Numbered from the stretch's first letter, positions 1 to 12,060 are shown. The stretch is DNA of 64,000 nt from Parus major (GCF_001522545.3 NC_031799.1:33323354-33387353), one strand, 5' to 3'. Program-made: numbers and translations. Notes: a model not told the origin generated them from the letters alone.

Positions 1-3000
1 TCATTTCAAAACACATGGGAGGTCTCTTTAGCTGTGTGATTTGTGGTGGTGTTTTTGTAATGTGGTGAATGTTAGAGAGTAACAGGTAGCAGCTTTTATT
101 AGACTAGACAGGAGTAGGGACACTTCTAGACACATACGGTTTGAGAAAAGCTTTCATGCTTAAAATATTTAACACTTTGGTATGCTGCAAAGATATTAAG
201 AGGAGAGGAAATACTAAATGACACTGTTGAAACATATGAACAACTGGACACAGGAACAAGAGAGCAGGTCATGGGGGAAAAAATCTACCTTTTTATTTGT
301 AGAAAATGAACTTTCTTCTTCACTCCAGCTACTCTCTTGCAGACTGACTTCTGTATAGAAACTACTTACCCAGCATCAAAAAACTATTTGTGTATTGCTG
401 CTGCCGTCTCTTAAAACAAGCTTTATGACTTTTCTGCTTATGATGTTAAGACCAAGACTCCCCAGTTTTTCAAAACATAAACGGATTTTAGCAGCATTTG
501 GTTTCCCTGCATCATGAGGTAGGGAAAACACATTCTATCTGGGCTTGGTGCTTGAGTCAGGAATCTTTTTAAGGGGGTGCTTTATGTAGAAAGTTAATGG
601 CAATTCTGAAAGGCTTCATGTGATGTGGAAAGAATTTCATTCTCTTCAAACAGGAAGCATCACCAGGCTAAAACATCCTTTTATGCACAGCTTTTGTTTC
701 CAAATCCTTGCTGTAAAACCAATATGCAGATGTGTTTTTAAGAAAAGAAACCAGGTGTCTAAAAATTATTTTTCAATTTTCCTGTTAACTTTATGTCTCA
801 TTTCCTCCATTATTAGCTTTTTTGGCTATGTGAATTCAAGCCTGTGTTGGCTAGTGGATTATGGTATTTTAAGCACTGGTAAATCACATCTCTGAAATGT
901 ATGCTTAGCTGTAAGCACACACAGTTGTGCTATTCACCTCAGTTAAAGAGTAAATCCTGGGGTGCCTGGGGGCCATGGGTCTGATGTGGTGCTGCACTGG
1001 CCACCCTTCTCTCTAGCAGATGGAGTTATTTGCACTAAACAGGGAGTACTATTGGATGATGTTTGTGTTGTGTGACCATGACTGCTAGGGACAAAAGGAA
1101 GGCTGTGTGGAGGCAACAGGGGAAGAAGTCATCTTCACTGCAAGCAACTAAACAGGAAACAGCTGTGCCATCTTCACACCTCTCACACCCAGGAGATTTT
1201 ATAAATTCAGCAGAGACCTTGGCTTGCAAACAGGTCCTGCCTCACCAGAGCTGACTTGCTGGCATCATCTAACAGGGCAAGTCACACCGAAGCTCCTGGC
1301 TGCTTTAGGATGAGGAGAGCTGTACAGAGGGAGCAAGCATTGTGCCACAAGGGTCCACCAAGTAGATGCACAGCTGACAGGGGAGTTAGCTTTACAATTC
1401 CATCAGGTGAAAAATGACATTTGGAAATGCTTTTGGAGAAAAAAGATGATCCCAGCCAGCCTGTTCTGTGTATCCTTTTGCGTTTTGCTACCTTTCCTGT
1501 CTAGATCTCCCAAAATGTCACTTGGAGAAAATGTGACAGCCTTACCTTCCTTACTTGTCAGTTCCTGTGAGTCTCTGAGGAAACAGGTCATATTGGCTCT
1601 AGGTTGACCTGTGTACTTGTAGCCAGCCCCACAACTTTGTAGGAATATGCTCATTCAAGGGATTCATTATTTTCAAGCACTGATTTCAAACATTGAGGCT
1701 ACAATATTACCTAATCCCCTGGCTGAGGTAAACAGAAAGCTACTATCTCCTCTGCATAGGATAAAAATGCAAACCATTGTATTTCTGTATCACACCTTAA
1801 CCCTGTTTTTCATTAAAACCTTTCCACATGGAAGCAAATTATTTTTATGATGCAAAGGATGACTTTTTAGGCTATTATAATTTAGTAATCTGCATATTTA
1901 GGGACAATACAACCTGGCTTCTTAGGGTAACAATTTTTTACAATTTATTTTTTTTCCAGGGAGCAGTGTAAATAGCATCTCTCATGTTCAGTTAAAAAAA
2001 CCTAGCGTGTATCCTTTATCAGGTTCTTCTTTCTCATTCCCAACCAGCCTCTTTCCAGCAGCATGGGAAATTCACAGGTTTTGCCTCAGAGGCAATGAAA
2101 AGATTAGCTAAATATCAAAGATACACCCAGTTTTGAAATGAGTCATGTTTCTACAGTATCTGTGTCTCCTAATTCACTGCCCTCAGCTTCATTTCTGGAT
2201 GAGACCCACAAACCCATAAAATATGTTACTACAGTAATAAAGAGGAATTACTGCCATATGGGCTGGGAGATTTCACTTTATTTAAATGTTAGTCCTCACC
2301 AAGTCTCTCATAACGGAAGTTGTGATGACAGCTTCTGACATTTTCTAGGAATTTAATGGTTTGCAGAAATACTGAACTGTGGGGAGCTGGGAAGGAGAGA
2401 GAGATGTGCCCTTTTTATTTAAAAAACAAACAAACAAAAATAAAAGCAAACCAAGAAGAAAAAAATAGAAAACATCCAAGTGTTTAATATCTTGAACTAC
2501 TTCTAATGATCAGTAATCATTTCTAGCATAAATCCTTTTAAAATACAAGTGAGTATCTCTGACAGGATTTAACACTTGTCATAAGGACAACACTGAGTTC
2601 TATGGCAGGCGGCAGGAACTTATTTTTAATTATTAAAACATTATAATCACAAGAAAAAGTCTGTTATGGCCAATGCAAGATTTTCACAAAAAGTAGAGAC
2701 CAGAACAGAGTAGACTCAATCCAAAGAGACTTGAAAAGAAAGTATATTAATTGCTTAAAGAGATAGCAATTTTGAAAAATAGTTGAAGTCAAATAGGCTT
2801 TACTACTTTGTCAAAGAAAAACTTTCTGTTTTATATAAATATGTCTGTCAAAATATTTCCTTTCTGGGAACTGTAACACACAATACTCCAGTTAAATCCA
2901 GAGGAAGTTGTGCAGGTTCTGGTCTACCAAGATAAGAAATAGGGATTATACACTTAAGGAATGGTAAAGACAGTAAGAGTTACAGTGAGTAGATGTGTTG

Positions 3001-5750
3001 GTAGCTGGTGTGCAGGGGCCAGATAACACTATTTGAAATCTCAGTAGCTAATCTCCCGAGTGTGGATTTTGACTTTGCAAATGCACATCCATGCTTTAAC
3101 AATTGTTTTTTAGAAGGGAGTGTTAATAGTGTTTACTTTTATGTATTTAAAAGCAGATGATATTATTTGCTTAGAACAGTGAATTCCTCAGTGATGAAGG
3201 TAATGTGGTTTTAAGATTCTAACTGTGAGCATTTGGGCTCAACAAGGTTAGTCTTAGAAAATTACTAACCTTGCAGCTTCTTGTGTAGAGAACTGAGGCA
3301 GGACATGAATTTCCCTGTGCTCATCTGCTCACCACTTACCACTGCTTCTTCCTCAGCGTCACTGAAATGAAACCAGAGAGCTACCAGTTCACATGAGATG
3401 GGATTTTCAATTTTGAAGTCATACAGAGAGAAAAAAAAATAATTCAGGACACAACTGATGAAGAGCCTGAATGGTGTTTGGAAGCATGGTGGGGTTGGCA
3501 GTGTGTGGCTGCAGAGGGCTGGCCCCACAGCAGCACTGCAGCTTCCCTCTAGTTTGCAGGCTAGGTTGTTTGCACTGAGATGGGTGAAGGCTGAGAAGAA
3601 AGATTGTCTTCACATTCTCTGTCAGATGATTGCTTCTCTGGGAGCTCTCAGCACTGAAGAAGCCCTTGCAGCTTCCTGAGTGATGTCAGGAGAAATGTGG
3701 GAAATGATGGTACAAATGGCTCATACCTGCCAATATGAGGATTAGAAGATTTTTGGATATTAAAAAGTAATCACCTTGCTGGAAAGTATCAATTGCAATC
3801 TTGCTTTGTTCATATTGTTTTGCTTTGCATTAAATTTCTGAAGCAAAGTAAATTCATTCTATCAGTTAAAACTGAGAACTGACACTTCATTTCAGGATTT
3901 ACTCTGTATCTTTGTCACCCTCATTTCTTTGTCTTCTCTCTGATTGCTCTGTGGAAGAACCCAGTGTTCCTCCTCAACTGGGAGGGGGAAAAACAGACTA
4001 GGGCTAGCCCTAATCAGGGGCAGACTGGATTGGAAGGGGCGAGGATAAGCAGGATCTAGCAGTCTGTGGGCACTGTCTTCCCATGAGCAATTCCTGATCT
4101 CTTCCCACCCACAGTCCCAGCCTTGGTGTCGGTCTCCCCTCTCCACCATGGCCACCCTTGCAACTTCCCCAGGGCTGCTCTGAAGGACAAACAACAAGGG
4201 CTAATCCTGGGTGATTGTTTGGAGACTTATTTCCACAGGCTTTCATCCTGTTTTGCGTGGGGATTTTCTTCTGGTTTGAGTTTTCTTTTTTTATTTATTT
4301 CCCCAAATTAAAAATTAAGCCAGAGCTGAAGGAGCATGCCAAACCAATGGACCGAGTGCGTTGAACAGCTGTAGTTGATAGATGACTGATCTTTGTGAAT
4401 AATTTTTTCCAAAATAATGTCTGGAATAAGCATTCTTTAGTTCTGCTGCAGCTATTCTTGAATTTCATGTGGAAGACAAGGCTTTTGACCCCAGTCCCAT
4501 AAATCTATGCCAGAAAACTAACTCTGCTTAGATGAAAACTTGCCATTTTTAGTGTGCCCAAAAGTGCAGCACAGCTCAGTCCAGCACAACACAGATAAAC
4601 AAGGTGCTGTGAGACTAGCCAGGAGAACAGCCACAGCTGTGACCGGAACCTGTGCTGCACAGCACTGGTGTGTAAGTCTTACGGAAAAATTTATGAAGCT
4701 TCTTGGCTTAAAATCAGTCCCTTTTTGGAAGGATTTTGCTTCATCTATGTTAAACTTTCCATAGGGATTTGAGACTTCACATTTACTGTTGTATTAATTT
4801 CCACTTGAAAATAATGAAAATTATGTATGTATTTGCCTCATCTGTTTAACTTATAGAAAAATACTAACTGGAGAAAATACCAGAGGGTTTCAGCTAGCCA
4901 GAGGCATAATATGCAGCTCCCCCGGTAACACAATGGCAATGAAATCCATATTACTCCAAAATGTTACAAGGGCAAGATGAAGAGAAATGATCTTCTGAAT
5001 CTCCATCTTTCTTACCTTACACTTAAGAGTCCTTACCCTTCTTTAAAGTAAGAATAAAATAAAGCCATATTGGCTTGTAATTTTGTTTTTCCTTTTTATT
5101 TGTCCTATAACTATGACTGTTCCAGGGTCTCCATATTTAAATGTCTTCTAGATATTGTCTCAATACAAATAATTTCTGTTGCCTCACAGCTGTACAAAAA
5201 GTAATTGAAATCAAATGTTGCTTTATGGGCTCCTGTCCATCATCTCTGACATCTTCTTGTTTTTTCTCAAGAATAGTTAGTTTTTCTTTTAATTCCTTAG
5301 CACCTTATTGGGAAGCATGCTTATAGGGAGTTGAAACACTGTCTTGCCAAAACACATGAACATTCACCTAAAATTCTTACATTTGTCTCTAATTTCACTT
5401 TGCCCTCTAGTGCCCATTCTGGTTTTCTCAAGCACTGCAAAGTAACACGTTGACTGAAATACATCAAAACAGATTTTTATTTGATGAGGAGATTTATAAG
5501 GACAACTGTGAATTAAAAAGAAAACTTAATGATACAAAAGTTTCTGAACAATTAGTGGGCCATAAATTAACATATTCCCATTGCAGACAAGTTAGGCAAT
5601 AAAAACTGGAATCCCTCACAAGAGAGCAGCTGAAAAATATTTCATGCTATTTCCAAATTTCAGTGAAAGCAAGACCATTTCAATAACAGTTTTCTGCATT
5701 GCAAAAGCCACCCAAGGATACCAGAACAAGAAGGGCAAGAAGGCTGAATG
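1..5750. other. Intergenic, no recognised gene
   Basis: No long open frame, recognised protein family or RNA gene is visible. The sequence is AT-rich, with a few moderately GC-rich stretches (about 3960-4240). The only exon-like signal is a minus-strand segment near 3270-3361, described in the findings. By known vertebrate synteny the next gene beyond TJP2 on this side would be FAM189A2/ENTREP1, but I cannot identify any of its exons here. Confidence 0.5.
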
Positions 5751-5754
5751 TAAT

Positions 5755-5760
5755 TTTATT
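5755..5760 (-). terminator. Candidate polyadenylation signal AATAAA
   Basis: The plus strand reads TTTATT, giving AATAAA on the minus strand about 160 nt past the stop codon of the candidate terminal exon at 5920-6076. The spacing is normal for a short 3' UTR. In AT-rich DNA such a hexamer can occur by chance, so it is supporting evidence only. Confidence 0.35.
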
Positions 5761-5919
5761 GTATAGGTTTGAAGAAATATTAAAAAAAAACAAGCAACAG
5801 AAATGAGATTTGAAACAGTCCCAGGGTGGGTCCATTTCCAGGGCTGTTAGTTATAAAGCAAAGAATACATATTTTGTTGTAACATTTCTAGCAGGGTGTC
5901 AGCAGATGGAAAAATTACT

Positions 5920-6076
5920 CTAATAATTTACTCTGGTTTTTTGGTCCTTTTTGTTGTTCTGGATCATGGTGAAGTTTCTAGCTGTTTTTGTTTCTGGTAT
6001 TTCAGCTTCGTCCGTGAGATCCACATCTGCCATCTCTTCTGTATCTTGCATCCATGAGTAGTAGAGTATGGACACC
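5920..6076 (-). CDS. Candidate 3'-terminal exon of an unidentified gene
   Basis: On the minus strand a pyrimidine tract and CAG acceptor (CTCTTTTGCAG) precede an open segment beginning GGTGTCC. It stays open for 52 codons to TAG. The encoded tail is hydrophilic, with an acidic part (QDTEEMADVDLTDEAEIPE) followed by a basic end (NNKKDQKTRVNY). An AATAAA lies about 160 nt downstream. I do not recognise the protein, and I found no convincing partner exon between here and the interferon gene. It could be the end of an undescribed transcript, a lineage-specific 3' exon or chance. The start is set by the acceptor; no ATG is implied. Confidence 0.25.
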
Positions 6077-6079
6077 CTG

Positions 6080-7480
6080 CAAAAGAGACCTGTGTCATTA
6101 TCTATGACACCTGAGACCCTGTGCACCATCACTGCTGTTCATACCAGTCCATTTTCCACTTAGATACACTTCATTATCTTCATTTTCAGTGGTGCTCTTC
6201 GGAATGGCTGGAGATGAGTAAAAGCTTTAAAGTTGTTCTTTTCCTGAGGCTTAAACCAATCTCTGGCAATTTCAGCCCTCCAGGACTAACACTAACTCTT
6301 TTGAGAGCATAACTAACAGATATGCTCTCTCCTCTGCTTCTTTACACCAGACCCAAAAGCCTGAAGTGCCACATATACATAAGGGGGGCCACAGATAGAT
6401 GTTTTGGTTTTGGTGTTTTTTTAAGGTTGTTGGGGTATTACCAAATTTTAATGCTATCCTTTGGGTAAAAAAGACTTGATATAGCTGTGTTCTCCTCATA
6501 GCAAGTCATTAGGGAAAGCACACTGTTTGAAATGGAGTTACCCAGGGACAGTTTCCCAAGGGTAAAGTCCAGGCTCAGTTTTATTGCAAGCTGTTTTAAG
6601 GAATTTGATTATATTGTAATTATTACTGAAGGCTGTGTGGTTTGGAGGAGAAATTGATTGGAAGGCTATACATCTATGTAGTTCAATTTGTGAGCAAAGG
6701 GAAAGAAGTATATTTTGTGCAGCAATAAAGCACAGCACTGAGTGATGATGTTTGAGGTTGCAGTAGCCGGGATGAATATGCCCATGAATATACCCATGAG
6801 CAAGCAGAATGTGCCACAGGCAGATACGGCTTTTACACAGAAAAGTTACTTCAAATAATCCTACAAAAAAAAGTTGAAGTGAATTGGAAACACTGCAGGA
6901 AGGAATAAAACCCTTGCTCCCAAACAGTTAAAGGCAATATATTTCAATTAAAAGTAACACTGTCCAACTGGGAAGTTACTTCAGAAGCCATAACTACTGT
7001 GAAAAATGTAGTACATAGACAAATCTTTCTAGAATTACTTTACATCTTTGAACAAAACAAATGTCAGAATTACTCAAATGTAAAAAAAAATAAATTACTT
7101 GCTTGGAAAAAAGGATACAAACTTTCAAAGAAAAATGCATATTCTCAGCCTAAGTCAGGACCACTTAAATATGCAGTGTACTACTTTCTATTTGATGCAG
7201 TCTGGATCAGTACAAATCTAGCAATTCCTGTGTGGCGTGGAATGTGAAGTTCGTTCACAAATATGTGATTCTCTACATGTAGGTGAAATAGAGATGGAAA
7301 GTAGCTGCGTGTTTTCTCAGCAGAAAACACCATAAGATGTCACTATCTATCAAAGGCTGCAATACCTTCCTAGGGAGTAGCCCTCACTAAAAATTCTTAT
7401 GGATTAATTTATAGCTAGAGTAGACAGCTTGCTTACCAAGGAAACAAATTACATTACAATGAATAATGCATTACATTTGC
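6080..7480. other. Intergenic, no recognised gene
   Basis: This AT-rich sequence lies between the candidate exon and the interferon 3' flank. The open frames are short, with no family resemblance, and I see no recognisable repeat. Confidence 0.5.
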
Positions 7481-7485
7481 AAAAT

Positions 7486-7605
7486 TAAATTTCAGAAGCA
7501 AAATTATTTAAATACAATAAAAATTAACTAGAGCACTGCCACAAGATATATCATAGAACAAATAATAAATGTTATTTATATTATTTGTTTATAAATATTA
7601 TAAAT
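7486..7605 (-). promoter_or_regulatory. AU-rich element cluster in interferon 3' flank
   Basis: Five ATTTA pentamers occur on the minus strand (plus-strand TAAAT at 7486, 7509, 7566, 7592 and 7601), three of them within 65 nt of the interferon stop codon. AUUUA clusters in cytokine 3' UTRs are known to recruit decay factors and keep the mRNA short-lived. I saw no AATAAA in the first 200 nt after the stop, so the transcript end is not placed. The region is very AT-rich, so some pentamers could be fortuitous. Confidence 0.45.
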
Positions 7606-7630
7606 TATTTGAGGTTAAAATCTTTGTACC

Positions 7631-8185
7631 TTAGTTTTTAAGCTTCCTTGTCACCTTATCAATCAATTGGAGACATCTCCTCATTTCTGCACGGCTGATC
7701 TCCCAAGAGCACAGGTCATGTTGTTTATCTTTAAGAAAACAGTCTATTTTTTGGAAGTACTTTTTCAGTTTCAGCCTGCTGGCTTCTTTACTCCGGTGGT
7801 GTTGAGTGTGCTTTTTAAATACACATGCCTCCAATTGCTCAATCTGCAGATAAAGCCCATTTTGGAACTGATCCAAAGCTGTTCCATCCCAAGCAGCTAG
7901 AGTCAGATTTTTGCTAAAGATATAGAAAATATGTTGGAAGATCTCTTCAATGGCAGCTCCAACAGTCTCTTTCTGCCTGGGCTGCAGAACCTGTGTAGGA
8001 AATCTGAAGGACATTTTCTCTCTGAGACATTGTTGAGGAAACTTTTTTCCCATTTTATCCAAGAGTCGCAGGCTGTTCTCGATCACTTTTCTTTGCTGCA
8101 AAGGGAGGTGGTTGCACTGAAGACTGGAGATGATGGTGATGCTTGACAGTATGAGGCCAATTTGTATCAAGCCAAAAGCACTCAT
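7631..8185 (-). CDS. Type I interferon, intronless
   Basis: This encodes a secreted type I interferon of 184 aa, a ligand of the IFNAR1/IFNAR2 receptor that induces antiviral genes. Residues 1-23 form a hydrophobic signal peptide, with likely cleavage before Cys24. The family block FPQQCLREKMSFRFP (residues 49-63) and the C-terminal signature YFQKIDCFLKDKQHDLCSW (143-161) are clear. Cysteines lie at 24, 53, 121, 149, 159 and 171. In mature numbering these are 1, 30, 98, 126, 136 and 148; the 1-98 and 30-136 pairs match the two classical disulfides. There is one N-glycosylation site at Asn93 (NLT) and a His/Lys/Arg-rich stretch at 124-142. The start ATG has A at -3, and there is no intron, as usual for amniote IFN-alpha/beta. 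TJP2 lies 7.5 kb upstream on the same strand. Family assignment is firm; the subtype (alpha, beta, kappa or a separate lineage) is unresolved, so no symbol is given. Confidence 0.93.
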   Translation of the reverse strand: MSAFGLIQIGLILSSITIISSLQCNHLPLQQRKVIENSLRLLDKMGKKFPQQCLREKMSFRFPTQVLQPRQKETVGAAIEEIFQHIFYIFSKNLTLAAWDGTALDQFQNGLYLQIEQLEACVFKKHTQHHRSKEASRLKLKKYFQKIDCFLKDKQHDLCSWEISRAEMRRCLQLIDKVTRKLKN

Positions 8186-8256
8186 GATAAGGACAAGCTC
8201 TAATGTTCCTTCTTTCCTGTGTATGAATTCTGAGTGCTATGCTGGGTGCTTTTAAG

Positions 8257-8265
8257 TTATTTATA
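8257..8265 (-). promoter_or_regulatory. Interferon TATA box
   Basis: TATAAATAA is read on the minus strand 72 nt upstream of the interferon ATG. Transcription would start near 8230 and leave a 5' UTR of roughly 45 nt, typical of compact interferon genes. Confidence 0.65.
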
Positions 8266-8310
8266 GACTCCCATTTCTTCAAAATCTTGACATTTAATTA
8301 TTCTGTAGGA

Positions 8311-8332
8311 GAAGTTTTCTTTCTTCATTTGT
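8311..8332 (-). promoter_or_regulatory. IRF-type virus-response element
   Basis: The minus strand reads AAATGAAGAAAGAAAACTTC, about 50 nt upstream of the TATA box. It contains overlapping GAAA cores (AANNGAAA type) as bound by IRF3/IRF7 in the positive regulatory domains of type I interferon promoters. A further GAAGAAATGGG lies at 8270-8280. I see no clear NF-kB site. The assignment rests on position and motif only. Confidence 0.55.
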
Positions 8333-8777
8333 TGGTTTTTAGGGTTTCCCCCCCGTGTATGCTTTTGACAACACTTTCATTTTCTGCTTTATGACTTCAT
8401 AGTATTTTTGTTTTGTTTTGTTTTTCTACTTAATTTTCATTTCAGCTGAGTACTAGAATATAATATCTATTTATGTTAGATTATATGTTGTCTCTACTAC
8501 TAAAATTCTATAGGATGCATAATGAGAATTCAAAATAAAGAGTTAGAGAAACACTTGTTTTCTTAATATTCTAGCAGTGGAAGAACATGCTGAAATAAAG
8601 TAATATTTTCAATTATGGGTCAGGGACCTGCTAAATACTACTGCCATCTTGTATTCCATATTATGATTCATACTTCCAAGCTTCCATTAATCTTTTTCTA
8701 CCTATGTTCTTTCAGGAAAAATGTTTTATTTCTCCTCGCTTTTACTTCTTATTTCTTATGGATACATATCATCGGAA

Positions 8778-8815
<38 letters not shown>

Positions 8816-11700
8816 TATAAAAATGTGTATTAATATGTTTAGATACGTAAACAATTAATTACATGAAGACTTGATCTTACTTAGACACCTTAAATGCCTT
8901 GCAAATACAAACACACTGACATGGGACAAAGTTAGGTACTTGGATGAAATACTCTTTTTCCCTCATATGAGTAACTGAGCAATAATTGATATCAATGCCA
9001 AATGAGTACAGGTCTGTATTCTGACAATAAATGGGAAGAGAATGAATAGGGATGACAAAAAGTACAATTCAGCCATTTGCTTTCCCATGCCATATAATAG
9101 AGGCAGTTATGACTATCACAGTACTTTGGGATATCTGGCCCCTGTTTTTGATTGTATTTTGGTGAAAGCTAGTCTTAAATGCCATTTTGTTGTCCCCCTG
9201 TCTCCTGTGAATATAATATGTGATTAGAAAGGCAATAGTCTGTAAGTCATACTGTCTGGATGAAGAGGTCAGATAAACTGGGTTTTTAGTCTGAGACCTG
9301 GCTCTGTATTTTTTGTATAAAAAGGAGAGAAGACTGGCAGAAAATAAATTATTTTGGTTCCCAGCTGATCCCCAGAGAACAGAGGGGATAGATTTAGCTG
9401 TGCTTCATTTCTGATTAGAAGCAACTTGTCACTCTAAGTCCACTCACATTCAATGATTCACATTCAGGTTCACCAGTAGTTCAGTTTGTTGGGACAGCAA
9501 GTTACAGCTTCTCATTAGATTTCAGGAGACAGATTCACTAGACATGAAAAAAGTGTACAGTGCTATGTGCAAGTGTCCCCGGATGCACGCCGACACAGCT
9601 GGGGGTCACATCCTGCCAAAGAGGTGTCCCTGCTCTAGGGAGGAGAGAGCTGCAAGCCCATTGACTTGCCTGCGAGGTGCTCATGTTCTCATCCTCTGCC
9701 ATGAAGGATTTTAAATAGCACTTCATAGATATGGGAGAAGTGAATGTGAGACTGCAGCCAAACACCATTACTGCCTGAACTGCATGAACGTGGAGAGGGG
9801 GCAGCCAGTTTGTATGTTAATGAAAGATACAGAGAGAGAAACCTGTGGATCTTGTGCAAGGGTGGAACGCAAAACATTAGGGACGCCTTGGTGTCACTCA
9901 CTCTTTCACCTGGCCAATTGCAGCAGTAAGAGTCAGCTACAATCCTCCTGATGACCTGTCACCCCATCCTGCCCATGGGGTCATCCCTTGATGACATATC
10001 ATGGCTCTAGGCCTCATTCCTACAGTATTTTTGTGCTGTTGTTACACCCACTGCTAGGTGGCTGGCTTCATTCCCAGTCTGGTAGTCACCCCAAGCAGAT
10101 TGATGATAATGGTTTAGAGCTTCCTTTATGTTCAGCTTGTAGGTATTTGGGAGGCTTTAAAAAGTTGCTTAAGCAACTTGGACTGGATGTACTGCCAGCG
10201 TAAGGAAAAAATGTATCCCATATCACCTATGACAACAAAGAGTAACAACAATCAGAGTGGGATACAAGAAGCTCAACATGAGATGAAATCTTTTCACTTA
10301 TTGGGAATATTTATTACTTTGGAAAACTGACTTGAAGTGCGCCAGAAATCAGTAAAAAATGTGTGTACTTCAAGAAAATTTTCCCTTAATGGTACAGCAA
10401 TTTCCATAAATTATACACAAGTATTTTTTTCCCAAGCTCTAATCATTATATGAGTTTAATCCTTCTAGTGATCTAAACAGATAAATGTTGTCATATTCAC
10501 TATATCTTCCAGATATAATAAACACATGTTCTTTCTTTCCTCTTGCAAAATAGTTTTGTCCAGGTTTCCTTCTTAGTGAATGTCTGAGGATACCATACTG
10601 AGTGTCACAGTGTTAAAAATAGAAGATGGCCTTTTCCCTGTTTCTTAAGAATATTGGGTAGGTCCAGATGTCTTATTCTCTTGTCTGTCTTAACATGTTG
10701 TCTACACTTTCTCACAGAAAGTTGCACTTGACTTGTTCCACCAGGATTTGGTTTCTGTTTGGTTTTGTTCGTGTGTTTGTCTAATAACAATAAACTGCTC
10801 CTCCACAGTCAGCCAGTTTCTTGATTATTGCACTAAGCAAAGCATAGTAGTGACATTGCACGATTCAGGACACAATCTACTCTAATCATCTACCTTCACT
10901 GCTTGATTCAGGAACAAACAACTCATTAAAAGTAATGACTGGAAGGAGTAACTGAGTGATACGAAACTGCAGCACAGATTTATGTTTATTTCTCTGGCTG
11001 TGGGTGAGGCACAGACCAACCATTCTAAGCTAGAATGAAATGAGGAAAAGAGTCGACAAAACACAGCTGTGTTTCCAAGTAGACCTAACAGATCATTATT
11101 TTGGAAAGGTTATCTAGTCTTCAATTCACGAAAAAAGATTTGTTCCTAAAAGATCATCTAGCTATATATATATATTCGTAACAGGAAAACTAAAGCTAAA
11201 CATGTGCACAATTTCGTCTTTCTAAGATCTTTAAAATGCTGTAAAATACTTCTCTAATGGAAACTTTTCATAATATTTTATAACACCATAGAGGAATTAA
11301 ATGAATATTTGCAATCCATAGGTTCTTTCATCTCAGGCACCAACACAAATGGAAAGCCTAAATTTAACCTGTGTATAGGATGGTAAATGGAGCATTGAGA
11401 CAGAGCATTCCTACAAAATGATCATCTTTTGACCTTTTATAACTACCCTGTGTTGAACCATTTAATCTACTTTAGATATCAGTTTGATTTCTACATTCAG
11501 AAAAAATGATTTTTGAAAAGTCAGTGTGCAACAAAAGAGTTCAGGTAGGATTGGCTTGGCACAAGACAGCTTCCTCCCCATCTAGCTTGACACTGCCCCT
11601 GTTAAACAGAAATATATTTCTCCATTATGCCTTCCACACACCTGTGTGTGCCACCTCTCTTACAGGTGGTAGAATGTCTTGTGACCTTGTAAGTCCAGTG
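8333..11700. other. Intergenic between interferon and CR1 cluster
   Basis: I recognise no gene. It contains a (GT)n microsatellite near 8782-8812 and a short (TA)n near 11162-11175. The remaining open frames are short and match nothing I know. Confidence 0.5.
8782..8812. repeat. (GT)n microsatellite
   Basis: About 15 uninterrupted GT units. Likely length-polymorphic. Confidence 0.95.
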
Positions 11701-11704
11701 GGGA

Positions 11705-12058
11705 GTACCTGAGGGAGCTGAGGTTGTTTAGCCTGGAGAAAAGGAGGCTCAGGAGTGACCTTATTGCTCTCTACCAGTGTCCGAAAGGAGGTTGTAGCAG
11801 GTGGTGTGAGCATCCTCTTCTAGGGTCAGGACAACAGGACACAGCCTCAGGTTCAGGAAGAATTTCTTCATGGAAAGGGTTGCTAAGCTTTGGAAGGGAC
11901 TGCTCAGGGAGGTGGTAAAATCACCATCCCGGGAGATGTTCAAGATATAATTGGATGGCAATCTTGGTGCCATGGTCTAGTTGACAAGGTGGTGTTTGGT
12001 TAAAAGTTGGATTTGATCTCGGAGGTCGTTTCCAATGTAACTGATTTTGTGATCCTGT
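11705..12058 (+). repeat. CR1 LINE, 3' end, sense
   Basis: The sequence starts GAGGGAGCTGAGGTTGTTTA and continues through the typical CR1 3' end (…GGAGAAAAGGAGGCTC…, …CTGCTCAGGGAGGTGGT…). It ends in the family tail GATCCTGTGATT. CR1 copies are usually truncated at the 5' end, as here. Confidence 0.85.
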
Positions 12059-12060
12059 GA

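Noticed and set aside
7667..8146. Plus-strand open frames opposite the interferon gene
   Set aside because: Antisense shadows without family resemblance.
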